A stretch of DNA of 64,000 bases from BQJD01 sp965652415 (lineage in GTDB: Bacteria; Pseudomonadota; Gammaproteobacteria; Arenicellales; CAJQKF01): contig CBFGVH010000001.1 in the NCBI GenBank assembly GCA_965652415.1, positions 75,553-139,552 of the forward strand. Direction: 5' to 3'. This document shows positions 1-8,505 of the stretch, piece by piece. A model generated the notes under the pieces. That model worked only from the letters and a program-made list of their open reading frames with translations. It had not been told where the DNA came from and did not search any database. Position 1 is the stretch's first letter. Each line of letters begins with the position of its first letter. The position numbers were made by a program, and so were the translations under genes.

Positions 1-898
1 GAAGCTGCACGCCGTGGTTCTCGACGAGGTCCTTGAGCGCCTTGCCGTTCTCGTAGATCCGGTAGCCCATCGAACGCATCAGGGACGCGTCGGCCGCCAC
101 GTTCATCGCGTACTGCTGCTCGGGGGTCAGGCTGTTCCAGATGTCGCCGTTGATGTAGAGGTCGGCATTCACGACGACCTGGTGCAGGCCCTGCAGGTAG
201 TAGTGCTTGAGCACCTTCTGGAAGCCGAACACGCTGTCGGGCTTCGGGCAGCACCACTCCGCGGCGTCGATCGTGCCCTTCTCCAGGGCGGGGAGGATGT
301 CGCCGCCGGCCATGGCCACCGATGCCACGCCGATGTCGTTATAGGACTGTCCCGGGATCCCCGGCGGGGTGCGGAACCGATACTTGCGGAAGTCCTCCAT
401 GCTGTTGATGGGCTCGCGGAACCAACCGAGCGCCTCGGGCCCTACCGGTTGCAGCATCAGTCCCTTGACGTTCACGCCCATCTCGTCCCACAAGCGGTCG
501 TACAACTCGCGGCCGCCTCCGTACATGAACCAGGACACCCAGGCGATGTTGTCCATGCCGACGCCGCCGCCGGCAACGGGGGAACCGAACAGCATGGCTG
601 CCGGGTGCTGGCCGGACCAGTAATGGGTCCAGGCGAACCCGCCCTCGACGAGGCCCTTGTCGACGGCATTGAGCACGTCACGGGCGGCAACCACGGCGCC
701 GTCCGGAAGAACCTCTATGGTGACTTCGCCGTCGGTCAGGTTGCTGACGGTTTCACCGAAGTCCTTGAGCATGGTGATTTCGTCGGCCTTGAGCGGCAAC
801 ACCGACTGAACACGTATGTTGACCGCCGCCTGCGCCTGCCCCGCGACCATGGCGGCGGCGAGGAGCGCACTGGATACGGGTAGCCATTTGCGTTTCAT
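1..898 (-). CDS. TRAP transporter substrate-binding protein DctP, 3' end missing
   Basis: Periplasmic binding subunit of a TRAP (tripartite ATP-independent periplasmic) transporter, which captures an organic acid or similar solute for an ion-driven DctQM permease. The ATG at 898 has AGGAGG at 909-914. The first ~26 residues are a Sec signal: KRK, a hydrophobic stretch, then an Ala-rich GQAQA cleavage region. The segment GTIDAAEWCCP is typical of the TakP-like branch. About 299 codons are visible and the C-terminus lies beyond the window. It is divergent from the LacI-type regulator, so that regulator may control it; permease genes would be expected to the left (inference). The protein resembles the binding protein at 62-63 kb but uses Sec rather than Tat export. 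Confidence 0.9.
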   Translation of the reverse strand, partial: MKRKWLPVSSALLAAAMVAGQAQAAVNIRVQSVLPLKADEITMLKDFGETVSNLTDGEVTIEVLPDGAVVAARDVLNAVDKGLVEGGFAWTHYWSGQHPAAMLFGSPVAGGGVGMDNIAWVSWFMYGGGRELYDRLWDEMGVNVKGLMLQPVGPEALGWFREPINSMEDFRKYRFRTPPGIPGQSYNDIGVASVAMAGGDILPALEKGTIDAAEWCCPKPDSVFGFQKVLKHYYLQGLHQVVVNADLYINGDIWNSLTPEQQYAMNVAADASLMRSMGYRIYENGKALKDLVENHGVQL

Positions 899-1100
899 AT
901 GCGATTGTCCTCCTAATGGGATTTCGATGGGGTCTTCGTTGGTCCGTTCCCTGGAACAGTGATCTCCTGTTCGGTCACACCGGCCCGTCTTCTTAACGAG
1001 CCTGCCGGGCGACGTTGCCGTTCCGTTGCAGGTGCCTGGTCCGGATCTGCAGCGTCATGCGCCCGTTCATCAAACCGATAGCTGTTATCGACAATGTGTT

Positions 1101-1114
1101 TGTAAGCGCTTTCA
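1101..1114. promoter_or_regulatory. LacI/CcpA-type operator 1
   Basis: The sequence TGTAAGCGCTTTCA fits the degenerate TGWAANCGNTNWCA operator recognised by many LacI-family regulators at every fixed position, including the central CG. It lies between dctP and the regulator gene, which suggests control of both. Confidence 0.7.
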
Positions 1115-1282
1115 GTTTTGAGCTAACATTGAATCAGTTCAACACAAACCTGTCAACGATTTCGACCAGAAAATCTCGCGATCGACCTTGCCTCCCGGCT
1201 GAACACATAAAAATCAAGGCATTGAAGCGTCATGCGATGGTGAACGAGGAACAGCGGAAGGACCGGCCGGACAGTCCGGCCA

Positions 1283-1294
1283 GTAAGCGCTTAC
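1283..1294. promoter_or_regulatory. LacI-type operator 2, perfect palindrome
   Basis: GTAAGCGCTTAC is a perfect 12-base palindrome with the same AAGCGCTT core as operator 1. Its centre is 181 bases from the centre of operator 1. It lies 17 bases before the ATG at 1312, or inside the reading frame if translation starts at 1237. Two sites at this distance could allow looping and autoregulation (inference). Confidence 0.7.
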
Positions 1295-1311
1295 AAATAT
1301 CGCCTCATTCC

Positions 1312-2331
1312 ATGCCGCGACTCGAGGACGTCGCTGCGCGGGCGGGTGTGTCGACCGCCACCGTCTCGCGAGTTCTCAACCGGCGCGATTCAGTCACGGA
1401 GGCGCTTCGCGAACGCGTGCTCGCCGCCGTCGAGGAACTGGGATACCTGCCCCACGGCGCGGCGCGTGCGCTCGCGAGCCGCCGCTGGAAGACCATCGGC
1501 GCCATCGTGCCCACCATCGACAACGCAATCTTCGCCACCAGCCTGCAAACGCTGCAGGAACGATTGTCCGGGTTCGGTTACACGCTGCTGCTGGCCAGTT
1601 CCGACTACAGCCTCGAACGCGAGTACAAGGAATGTCACACGCTGCTGGAAAAAGGCATCGACGGACTGATCCTGGTCGGCGAGACCCACCTGCCGGACAT
1701 CTACACCGTGCTCAACAAGAAGCGGGTGCCTTACGTCAACATCTGGATACACAACGAACAGAGCCCGCACCCGTGCGTCGGCTTCGACAATTACGGCGCA
1801 GCGGTCCAGCTGACCGAGTACCTGATCGACATCGGCCACCGACGCATAGCCATGCTCGCCGGCATCAACGAAGGCAATGACCGCGCGGTGGGGCGCTCCG
1901 CCGGTGTGCGCGACGCGCTCGCGCGACGAGGCCTGCAGTTCTACAACGGCTTCTACGAGGAACGCAGCTACTCCATCGAGGAAGGACGCAAGGTCGCCAG
2001 CGCGTGGCTGACGCACCCCTCGCCCCCCAGCGCCATCATGTGCGGCAACGACATCCTGGCACTCGGCGTGCTGTTCGAATGTGTCAATCGCGATATCGAC
2101 GTCCCGGGAACGATTTCCATCACCGGCTTCGACGGGCTCGAGATTACGGGCCACGTCAGGCCGGCCCTGACCACGGTGCACATCCCCAGCGCGGAGATGG
2201 GAACGCTTGCGGCGGACTACCTCGTCGCGCGCCTGGAGAACCGCCCGGTAGCGGAAAAGACGCGCCTGAGCACGAGTCTCGTGATTCGCGCCACCACCGC
2301 CCCGCCCCGCACCGACACGGCTCGACACTGA
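1312..2331 (+). CDS. LacI-family transcriptional regulator
   Basis: DNA-binding repressor with an N-terminal helix-turn-helix (RLEDVAARAGVS then TATVSRVLN) directly after the chosen start, a hinge helix, and a periplasmic-binding-protein-like effector domain ending in GFDGLEITGHVRPALTTV. The start at 1312 gives 339 residues and the canonical family N-terminus. An in-frame ATG at 1237 would add 25 residues and place a perfect operator inside the coding region; neither start has a clear ribosome site. The stop codon is followed directly by an ATG of the GMC oxidoreductase frame, so the two genes form an operon. The effector is unknown, probably a sugar or polyol as for most of the family. Confidence 0.9.
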   Translation: MPRLEDVAARAGVSTATVSRVLNRRDSVTEALRERVLAAVEELGYLPHGAARALASRRWKTIGAIVPTIDNAIFATSLQTLQERLSGFGYTLLLASSDYSLEREYKECHTLLEKGIDGLILVGETHLPDIYTVLNKKRVPYVNIWIHNEQSPHPCVGFDNYGAAVQLTEYLIDIGHRRIAMLAGINEGNDRAVGRSAGVRDALARRGLQFYNGFYEERSYSIEEGRKVASAWLTHPSPPSAIMCGNDILALGVLFECVNRDIDVPGTISITGFDGLEITGHVRPALTTVHIPSAEMGTLAADYLVARLENRPVAEKTRLSTSLVIRATTAPPRTDTARH

Positions 2332-2340
2332 ATGCGCGCC

Positions 2341-3945
2341 ATGAGCGAATACGATTACATCATCATCGGTGCCGGCTCGGCCGGCTGCGTACTGGCCCAC
2401 CGCCTGAGCGCGGACCCGGCAAACCGCGTGCTGCTGCTCGAAGCCGGACCCCCGGATCGTTACCCGTGGATCCATGTGCCCATCGGCTACGCCAAGACGA
2501 TGTTCAACTCGCGCTACAACTGGTGCTTCGAGACAGAGCCGGATCCGGGCATGAACAATCGCCGGATCTACTGGCCGCGCGGCAAGGTGCTGGGCGGATC
2601 GAGTGCCATCAACGGCCTGATCTACATTCGCGGCCAGGCGGCCGACTACGACGACTGGGCCCGGCAGGGAAACCCCGGCTGGAGCTATGCCGACATCCTG
2701 CCGTACTTCATACGCTCCGAGCGCAACCAGCGCGGGGCCGGCGCATATCACGGCGCCGGCGGCATGCAGGGCGTATCGGACGTCGGCGAACCGCACGAAC
2801 TCGCCGAGGCCTTCATCGACGCCTGCGCCCAGGCGGGAATCCCCCGCAACGACGACTTCAACGGCGAACGCCAGGAAGGTGCCGGCTACTATCAGCTCAC
2901 CACCTGGCGCGGGCGGCGCTGCAGCAGCGCCGTGGGCTACCTGCGCCCGGCGCGCGGGCGCTCCAACCTCGATGTGCAGACCGGGGCTCTCGTTCACCGG
3001 TTGATCGTCGAGGACCGGACCGTCCAGGGAGTGGAGTATGCTCGCGGCGGCACGCGCGCCAGGGCGCGGGCACGCGCCGAGGTGATTCTCAGCGCCGGCG
3101 CCATCGGCTCGCCCCAGGTCCTGATGCTCTCCGGGATCGGTGATCCGGAAGAACTCGCGCGGCACGGCATCGAGGTCGTTCATGCGAACCCGGCCGTAGG
3201 CCGCAACCTGCAGGACCACCTGCAGATCCGCCTGATCCACGAGTGCAACCGGCCGATCACCACCAACGACGACTTGAAGAGCCTGTACCGCAAGGCGAAG
3301 ATGGGGCTTCGCTACGTCCTCGCCCGCTCAGGGCCGCTGGCGATCGGCATCAACCAGGCCGGCGCCTTTACCGCCACGGGCGTGGACACCGGGCGGCCGG
3401 ACGAACCGGACATCCAGTTCCACTTCGCCGCCCTCTCGGCCGACATGCCGGGGGCGCCCCTGCACGAGTTTTCGGGATTCACCTCTTCGGTGTGTCAGCT
3501 AAGGCCCACCAGCCGCGGCGTCGTACGACTCAAGAGCGCCGACCCGAACGAGGCACCGGCCATGCATCCGAACTACCTCGCCACCGAGTTCGACCAGCGC
3601 AGCGTGGTCGAGGCGCTGCGCATCGCCCGCCGCGTCGCCGATGCACCGGCCATGCAACGCTACATTCGGCGCGAGCACGCCCCGGGAGCCGACATCGAGA
3701 GCGACGACGAGCTGCTCGAATTCGCGCGCGATACCGGCGTCACCATCTTCCATCCGTCGTGCACCTGCCGCATGGGCAACGACGACAACAGCGTGGTGGA
3801 CCACCGGCTCAGGGTGCGCGGAATGGATCGACTACGCGTGGTGGACTGCTCGATCATGCCGAGCCTGGTCTCCGGCAATACCCACGCGCCGGCGGTGATG
3901 ATCGCCGAGAAGGCTTCGGACATGATTCTCGAGGATCGCCGCTGA
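2341..3945 (+). CDS. GMC-family FAD oxidoreductase (choline dehydrogenase-like)
   Basis: Flavoprotein oxidising a primary or secondary alcohol, with FAD bound at the N-terminal GAGSAG (residues 10-15). Both GMC signatures are present: GKVLGGSSAINGL near residue 80 and SAGAIGSPQVLMLSGIG near 255. The catalytic pair is visible as His471 (HPSCTCRMG) and Asn513 (SGNTHAP). No signal peptide is seen, so it is probably cytoplasmic or at the inner face of the membrane. An alternative ATG at 2332 adds three residues and touches the regulator's stop codon. Co-transcription with a LacI regulator and divergence from a TRAP binding protein suggest it oxidises the imported solute (inference). Choline itself is not implied, because no betaine genes are nearby. 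Confidence 0.9.
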   Translation: MSEYDYIIIGAGSAGCVLAHRLSADPANRVLLLEAGPPDRYPWIHVPIGYAKTMFNSRYNWCFETEPDPGMNNRRIYWPRGKVLGGSSAINGLIYIRGQAADYDDWARQGNPGWSYADILPYFIRSERNQRGAGAYHGAGGMQGVSDVGEPHELAEAFIDACAQAGIPRNDDFNGERQEGAGYYQLTTWRGRRCSSAVGYLRPARGRSNLDVQTGALVHRLIVEDRTVQGVEYARGGTRARARARAEVILSAGAIGSPQVLMLSGIGDPEELARHGIEVVHANPAVGRNLQDHLQIRLIHECNRPITTNDDLKSLYRKAKMGLRYVLARSGPLAIGINQAGAFTATGVDTGRPDEPDIQFHFAALSADMPGAPLHEFSGFTSSVCQLRPTSRGVVRLKSADPNEAPAMHPNYLATEFDQRSVVEALRIARRVADAPAMQRYIRREHAPGADIESDDELLEFARDTGVTIFHPSCTCRMGNDDNSVVDHRLRVRGMDRLRVVDCSIMPSLVSGNTHAPAVMIAEKASDMILEDRR

Positions 3946-3970
3946 CTTCCCTCGCGAGCGGTGCGGGCGA

Positions 3971-4789
3971 TCAGCCCGCAAACAGCGGGTGCACGCGGCG
4001 CGGCCGGTCCTCGAGGTACAGAGGCATCATCTCGTTGACGAGGGCGGCCAGCCGCTCCTGCCGCGTGCCGGCCGACGGATGGGTGCTCAGGAATTGCGGC
4101 GGTCCACCGCCGCTCACAGATTCCATTTTTCGCCACAGACTGATCGCGGCGCGCGGGTCGTAACCCGCCCTCGCTGCGAGTTCGATCCCGATGCGGTCGG
4201 CCTCGCTCTCCGCGGCGCGACTGTTGGGCAGCTGAATCGCCAGCACGGCGGCTACCGACGCTGCCGTGGCCGCACCCGGCTGGTCCGACGCGATCGAGAT
4301 CGCGGCGACGCCGAGAGAACTGGCAATCGCCACCGACATCTTCTCCGCCGTGTGATTGGCCAGCGCGTGGCCGATCTCGTGCCCGATCACCTGGGCCAAC
4401 TCGTCGTCCGTCGCGCCGAGCTTGTCGACCATGCCGGTGTACAGCGCCATGCGCCCGCCCGCCATGCACCACGCGTTGACCGTTTCCGGCTCGTCGATGA
4501 TCTTCATCGACCATTTCCAGTCCCGCGTCGCCGGACGCATGGCGATCGCCTCGGTGACGAGGCGGCCGGTGATCCGGTCGATACGCCGCTTCAGGGCCGG
4601 ATCGTTGTCGACCTTGCCCTGCTCTTCGAGCGGCTGGATCATCTGCACGTAGGCGAGGGCCGACTGGCTGATGGCCTCCTGCTCGGATACCAGCATCAAC
4701 TGGCGCCGTCCGGTCGGGCTGGTCGCACAGGCGGCTAGGGCGAGGAGCAGGACGATAACGGTACCGACTCGTTTCCATGAAATTGACAT
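3971..4789 (-). CDS. M48-family zinc metalloprotease, lipoprotein (LoiP/YcaL-like)
   Basis: Predicted outer-membrane or periplasmic zinc peptidase of 272 residues. The start at 4789 has GGGAG just upstream. The N-terminus is a lipoprotein signal ending LALAAC, with Cys21 as the lipidation site. The zinc site HEIGH is at residues 137-141, and the third ligand is in the following ESEADRIG segment. This layout matches the short periplasmic M48 lipoproteins involved in envelope protein quality control. The frame stays open upstream to 4915, but the signal peptide and ribosome site favour 4789. It converges on the GMC oxidoreductase gene and has its own promoter region shared with the divergent YbaK-like gene. 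Confidence 0.9.
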   Translation of the reverse strand: MSISWKRVGTVIVLLLALAACATSPTGRRQLMLVSEQEAISQSALAYVQMIQPLEEQGKVDNDPALKRRIDRITGRLVTEAIAMRPATRDWKWSMKIIDEPETVNAWCMAGGRMALYTGMVDKLGATDDELAQVIGHEIGHALANHTAEKMSVAIASSLGVAAISIASDQPGAATAASVAAVLAIQLPNSRAAESEADRIGIELAARAGYDPRAAISLWRKMESVSGGGPPQFLSTHPSAGTRQERLAALVNEMMPLYLEDRPRRVHPLFAG

Positions 4790-5007
4790 GACGGACTCCC
4801 TTGGCAATACGACTGACAACCCGGCAGTGCACCCGACGCGCTGCCCGAGCGCCTGACACGGCCCAGTATCGCCTCGCAGCCGCCCCGTCGTCCATAGCGG
4901 CGTCGACATCGACACCGACGGGGCGCCGGGTCATGACCGAGATCATGGACAACAGGCACCCGGTACTGTGAAGATAGGGGCGTCGAGCCCGGCCGACGGA
5001 GGTCGTT

Positions 5008-5475
5008 ATGCCTGTCAGGAAACTTGTCGAGTACCTCGACCGCAACCAGATCAAGTACATCACCATCAACCATTCGCCGGCCTACACGGCCCGCGAGGTC
5101 GCCGCGTCGACCCTGGTGCCGCGCCGCGAGTTCGCCAAGACCGTGGTCGTCACCCTGGATGAACGCCCGGCGATGGCGGTGGTGCCCGCTTCGCGGCACG
5201 TCGATCTCGACGCTCTCGCCGCTCTGGCCGGCGCCGGCCGTGCGGAATTGGAAGACGAGAGCCGATTCGCCGACGAGTTCCCGGACTGCGACCCGGGTGC
5301 CATGCCGCCGTTCGGCAATCTCTACGACATGCCGGTGTACGTCGACACGATGATTCGCGAGGACGACGACATCGTCTTCAACGCCGGAACGCACACCCAG
5401 GTCATCCGCATGTCGTCGGCCGATTTCATGGAACTCGTCGGACCGAAAGTCGGCGATATCTCGGTCAAGGAGTAA
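5008..5475 (+). CDS. YbaK/EbsC-family aminoacyl-tRNA deacylase
   Basis: Small single-domain protein of 155 residues in the YbaK/ProX fold, which hydrolyses mischarged tRNAs such as Cys-tRNA(Pro) or Ala-tRNA(Pro). Family features include the N-terminal helix with IKYITINHSPAYTA, the conserved lysine in REFAKTVVV, and the segment GAMPPFGNLYDMPVYVD. The ribosome site GGAGG precedes the ATG by a few bases. It is monocistronic: the upstream gene is divergent and the next one convergent. Which tRNA it edits cannot be read from the sequence. Confidence 0.85.
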   Translation: MPVRKLVEYLDRNQIKYITINHSPAYTAREVAASTLVPRREFAKTVVVTLDERPAMAVVPASRHVDLDALAALAGAGRAELEDESRFADEFPDCDPGAMPPFGNLYDMPVYVDTMIREDDDIVFNAGTHTQVIRMSSADFMELVGPKVGDISVKE

Positions 5476-5503
5476 GCGGGCCCGACGCGTTCGGCGACTG
5501 TCG

Positions 5504-6289
5504 TCAGCCCTCGAGGGCGATGTCGCGAAAAGCCGCCGAGCGGGTGTCGGGAATGGGCTCGTTGTCGCGGGCACGGTAAGTGAATACCAGCGACTTCTTC
5601 ACCGCCTCGGTCGTATTGCGGCCGGCGGCATGATACGTCCGGCAGTGAAACAGCAGCAGGTCGCCCTCCTCGAGCAACGCCGGGACGGCGGAGTCGATGA
5701 GCCTTCGGTTCTCCGCGAGATCGGTGCGAAGAAACAGTGCCGCATCCAGCCTGCCCCGCCCGAGGTCGAAATGGTGCGAACCGGGAATCAGCGACAGGCC
5801 GCCGTTGTCGGGATGCTCCTGACCCAGCGCAAGCCAGGCGCTCACCAGTTCCGGCCGGTCGAAGCGCCAGTAACGGATATCCTGGTGCCAGTTTGTCTGG
5901 CTGCTGAAGCCGGGGAACTTGGTCATCACGCAGTTGTGATGATTCTGCGACAGGCATACGGCGGGTGTGCCGATCAGCGTCCGCATCATCGACGCCAGCC
6001 GCGAGTCCGTCGCGAAGCGGCGGAACGCCTCGTCGCGGCTGAATGCCGCGAGCAGGCGACGCGGCGTGTAGCCGCCGTGCGCCGACTTCCCTGCCGGCGC
6101 GCCGGGATAGTTCACGTCGGCTTCGTATTCGACCGGGGCGAGCGGCGGGTGGAGTGCCGAATCGACCACGGCATCAAACTCTGCACAGCGCTCCACATCG
6201 ACAAACGCGCGAACGACGAGGTAGCCGTCGCGGGCGAAGGCCTCGATATCGGCCGGCCCGAGATCGGTCCCGCTTCTCGAAACATTCAT
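5504..6289 (-). CDS. Phytanoyl-CoA dioxygenase (PhyH) family protein
   Basis: Fe(II)/2-oxoglutarate-dependent oxygenase of 261 residues. The iron ligands are visible as His135-x-Asp137 (NWHQD) and His220 (TYHAAGRN), and Arg224 is placed to bind 2-oxoglutarate. Bacterial members hydroxylate varied substrates, such as ectoine, phosphonates, antibiotics and acyl-CoA, so the substrate is unassigned. The ATG at 6289 is preferred; an in-frame TTG at 6304 would add five residues. A perfect 16-base palindrome lies just upstream and could be an operator. The gene is monocistronic and converges on the YbaK-like gene. Confidence 0.88.
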   Translation of the reverse strand: MNVSRSGTDLGPADIEAFARDGYLVVRAFVDVERCAEFDAVVDSALHPPLAPVEYEADVNYPGAPAGKSAHGGYTPRRLLAAFSRDEAFRRFATDSRLASMMRTLIGTPAVCLSQNHHNCVMTKFPGFSSQTNWHQDIRYWRFDRPELVSAWLALGQEHPDNGGLSLIPGSHHFDLGRGRLDAALFLRTDLAENRRLIDSAVPALLEEGDLLLFHCRTYHAAGRNTTEAVKKSLVFTYRARDNEPIPDTRSAAFRDIALEG

Positions 6290-6300
6290 AAGATTATCGT

Positions 6301-6316
6301 TCAATCAATTGATTGA
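6301..6316. promoter_or_regulatory. Perfect 16-base palindrome upstream of phyH, possible operator
   Basis: TCAATCAATTGATTGA is its own reverse complement and is AT-rich against a GC-rich background. It lies 12 bases before the ATG of the PhyH gene and about 180 bases before the divergent TPR gene. The shape suits a MarR- or TetR-type dimer, but no such regulator is adjacent, so the role is inferred. Confidence 0.5.
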
Positions 6317-6495
6317 TATGCGTAATCCATCCAGGAAGCTGCTGAATCGGGACAACCGGATGACCGCAGACCGCCACCAATGATACTGTACGAGGCGACA
6401 GTTCCGGCACGCTGCGCGCCCGGCGCGCGGGCGGCCTGCGTACCGGCCCCGCCGTCGGCCAACGGAGTCCTGGCGGCAATGCCTGGAGGTGACTC

Positions 6496-7047
6496 TTGAG
6501 TACGTTCCTGGTTCGAGCGCTCCTGGTGATCGGCTTCGTTGCGGGCCCGGCGCACGCCGACCAGAACGATCCGGCCCTGGAAGCGCTTTTCGATCGCCTC
6601 GCCGCGACCAGCGACCGCGAGCAGGGACGACGGATCACCGGCGAGATCTGGTCGCTTTGGAACGATGTCGACGATTCCGGGGCGGGCACCCTGCTCAGAA
6701 ACGGAGTGATCCTCATGCACGCCGGCCACCTGCCCGGGGCCCTGGCGCTGTTCGACCGGCTCGTCGCGCGCGCGCCTGGTTTCGCCGAGGGCTGGAACAA
6801 GCGCGCCACCGTCCTGTACCTGCTCGACAGGAACGCGGAATCCATGGAGGCGATCCGCCGCACCCTGGAGCTCGAACCGCGGCACTTCGGCGCCCTGTCG
6901 GGGCTCGGCCTCATCTATCTCGAGCAGGGCCAATACGAGGCGGCCCTTGTCGCATTCGAGAAGACCCGCGAGATCAATCCCTTCATGCCCGGCGTCGAGG
7001 AGAACATCGAACACGCCAGGGCCCTCGCCGAGGGCAGCCGCATCTGA
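6496..7047 (+). CDS. Periplasmic tetratricopeptide-repeat protein
   Basis: Protein of 183 residues with a Sec signal (LVRALLVIGFVAGPAHA, cleavage before DQND), followed by about three TPR units at residues 40-175; FAEGWNKRATVLYLLDRNAE and FGALSGLGLIYLEQGQYEAAL are clear repeats. The start is a TTG at 6496, supported by GGAGG six bases upstream and by the signal peptide. TPR proteins act as scaffolds, and no partner can be named from the context. The gene stands alone, divergent from phyH and convergent with the ion channel gene. Confidence 0.8.
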   Translation: MSTFLVRALLVIGFVAGPAHADQNDPALEALFDRLAATSDREQGRRITGEIWSLWNDVDDSGAGTLLRNGVILMHAGHLPGALALFDRLVARAPGFAEGWNKRATVLYLLDRNAESMEAIRRTLELEPRHFGALSGLGLIYLEQGQYEAALVAFEKTREINPFMPGVEENIEHARALAEGSRI

Positions 7048-7067
7048 AGCGGCCCGTGCTCCGGCGG

Positions 7068-7874
7068 TTATCGGTGCTGACCGGCCTTCACCAGCTGCCT
7101 GAGTTCCTCGAGCCTGGCGTCGATGTCGGCCAGCGTCGGCTCCCCCCGCTCTTCGTCGTCCTTGCGCCTCACCCGCGCGTGCTCCTGTTCCATGACGTTG
7201 ACCACGATGCCGATGACCATGTTGAGAAAGGCGAAGGCGGTCAGGAAGATGAACGTCACGTAGTAGATCCAGCTCAGAGGGTGGATGGCCATGGTCTCGT
7301 ACATGACGTCGGTCCAGTCCTCGAACGTCATCACCCGGAAAAGCGTCAGCATGGCGATGGAGACATCCCCCCAAAGGTCCGGGTTGATGGCCTCGAACAG
7401 GGTGCTGCCAATGGCCGCGTAGATGTAGAAGATGATGAACATCAGCAGCATCACGTAGCCGAGCTGCGGCAGGGCCTTGACCAGAGACGTCAACAGTATC
7501 CGCAGCTCCGGGATGAACGAAACCATCCTGAGCACGCGGAACACGCGCACCAGGCGCGCCACCAGCGCCATGTCCGTTTCGGAGACCGGGATCAGGCTGA
7601 CCGCCACGATCAACGTGTCGAAACTGTTCCAGAAGTCGTGAAAGAACCGGCGCCGGTTGTCGCTGGCGGCGAAGCGAATGGCGATCTCGGCGACGAAGAA
7701 GACCGTCACGAACAGGTCCATCCACAGGGTCATCGACCTCACCCGCGGCGAGACGTCGTAGGTCTTGACGCCGACCAGGAGCGCCGACGTCAGGATGACC
7801 GTGATCACGAAAAGCTCGAACAGCTTGTTGGTGCGGACCGCGACGACGGCGGCCTGGAGATCGCGTGCATTCAT
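7068..7874 (-). CDS. Single-domain voltage-gated cation channel (NaChBac/BacNav superfamily)
   Basis: Six-helix channel subunit of 268 residues, expected to work as an inner-membrane tetramer. S1-S3 span about 20-100. S4 carries arginines 107, 110, 113 and 116, spaced every third residue (ARLVRVFRVLRMV). S5 is near 138-158, the pore loop contains the filter TFEDWTD at 183-189, and S6 ends near 228. A charged C-terminal tail (about 230-268) looks helical and could form the usual coiled coil. The filter is more acidic than the TLESW of sodium channels. A GTG at 7886 would add four residues. It lies close downstream of the cobalamin adenosyltransferase gene, probably in one transcript without functional linkage. 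Confidence 0.88.
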   Translation of the reverse strand: MNARDLQAAVVAVRTNKLFELFVITVILTSALLVGVKTYDVSPRVRSMTLWMDLFVTVFFVAEIAIRFAASDNRRRFFHDFWNSFDTLIVAVSLIPVSETDMALVARLVRVFRVLRMVSFIPELRILLTSLVKALPQLGYVMLLMFIIFYIYAAIGSTLFEAINPDLWGDVSIAMLTLFRVMTFEDWTDVMYETMAIHPLSWIYYVTFIFLTAFAFLNMVIGIVVNVMEQEHARVRRKDDEERGEPTLADIDARLEELRQLVKAGQHR

Positions 7875-7899
7875 CTGTGCTGCCACATTCGCCGGATCG

Positions 7900-8505
7900 T
7901 CAGTCCCAACGCCAGTGGGGATAGCCCTTGCCCGGCTCCCACAGGATCTCGCGCTCTCCCAGGGTGGCGCTGCTCCAGCGGCCGAACACGAACAGGGCGT
8001 CCGACAAGCGGTTCAGGTAGGCGATGACGTGAGGACTCACGGCCTCCGTCTGCGCGAGCCGCAGCACTTCGCGCTCGGCGCGCCGGCAGACCGTGCGCGC
8101 GTGGTGCAGCGCGGCGTTCATCGCGCTGCCGCCCGGGAGGATGAAACTGCGGAGTGTGGACAGTTCCTCGTTCATGGCGTCGATGACCTGCTCGAGCCAC
8201 TCGGCATCGCGCGCCTCCACGAGCACCTGCCCCTCGTATTCGTCGCCCGGTGCGGTCGCGAGTTCGGCGCCGAGATCGAACAACTTGTGCGAAACGGCCT
8301 CGAGAATCGCTTCCAGGCTGTCGCGTCGGGGGGAAGGCTCCTTCGACTCGTTGAGACTGCGCACGATCCCGATCAGGCTGTTCAACTCGTCGACGGTGCC
8401 GTACGCCTCGATCCTCTGGTGGACCTTGGGCAGCCGGCGACCGCCGACCAGGCCGGTCTCGCCACCGTCTCCGGTGCGGGTGTAAACCTTGGTAATCTTG
8501 ACCAT
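7900..8505 (-). CDS. ATP:cob(I)alamin adenosyltransferase, PduO type
   Basis: Makes adenosylcobalamin from cob(I)alamin and ATP. The ATP-binding N-terminal motif TRTGDGGET is at residues 9-17. The later conserved blocks ARTVCRRAER and YLNRLSDALFVFGRW are in place, and the 201-residue length is normal for stand-alone PduO enzymes. No cobalamin-dependent enzyme or corrinoid synthesis gene is nearby, and I saw no cobalamin riboswitch in the 148 bases upstream. The gene precedes the ion channel gene with a gap of about 25 bases. Confidence 0.93.
   Translation of the reverse strand: MVKITKVYTRTGDGGETGLVGGRRLPKVHQRIEAYGTVDELNSLIGIVRSLNESKEPSPRRDSLEAILEAVSHKLFDLGAELATAPGDEYEGQVLVEARDAEWLEQVIDAMNEELSTLRSFILPGGSAMNAALHHARTVCRRAEREVLRLAQTEAVSPHVIAYLNRLSDALFVFGRWSSATLGEREILWEPGKGYPHWRWD

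Larger units (their letters stand above)
899..1311. promoter_or_regulatory. Divergent control region between dctP and the LacI regulator
   Basis: This 413-base region separates two divergent genes. It holds the Shine-Dalgarno of dctP, an AT-richer stretch at about 1075-1220 and two LacI-type palindromes listed separately. I could not assign a convincing -35/-10 pair. In-frame start codons for the regulator occur at 1015 (TTG), 1237 (ATG) and 1312 (ATG), so the right part could be coding if translation starts early. Confidence 0.6.
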
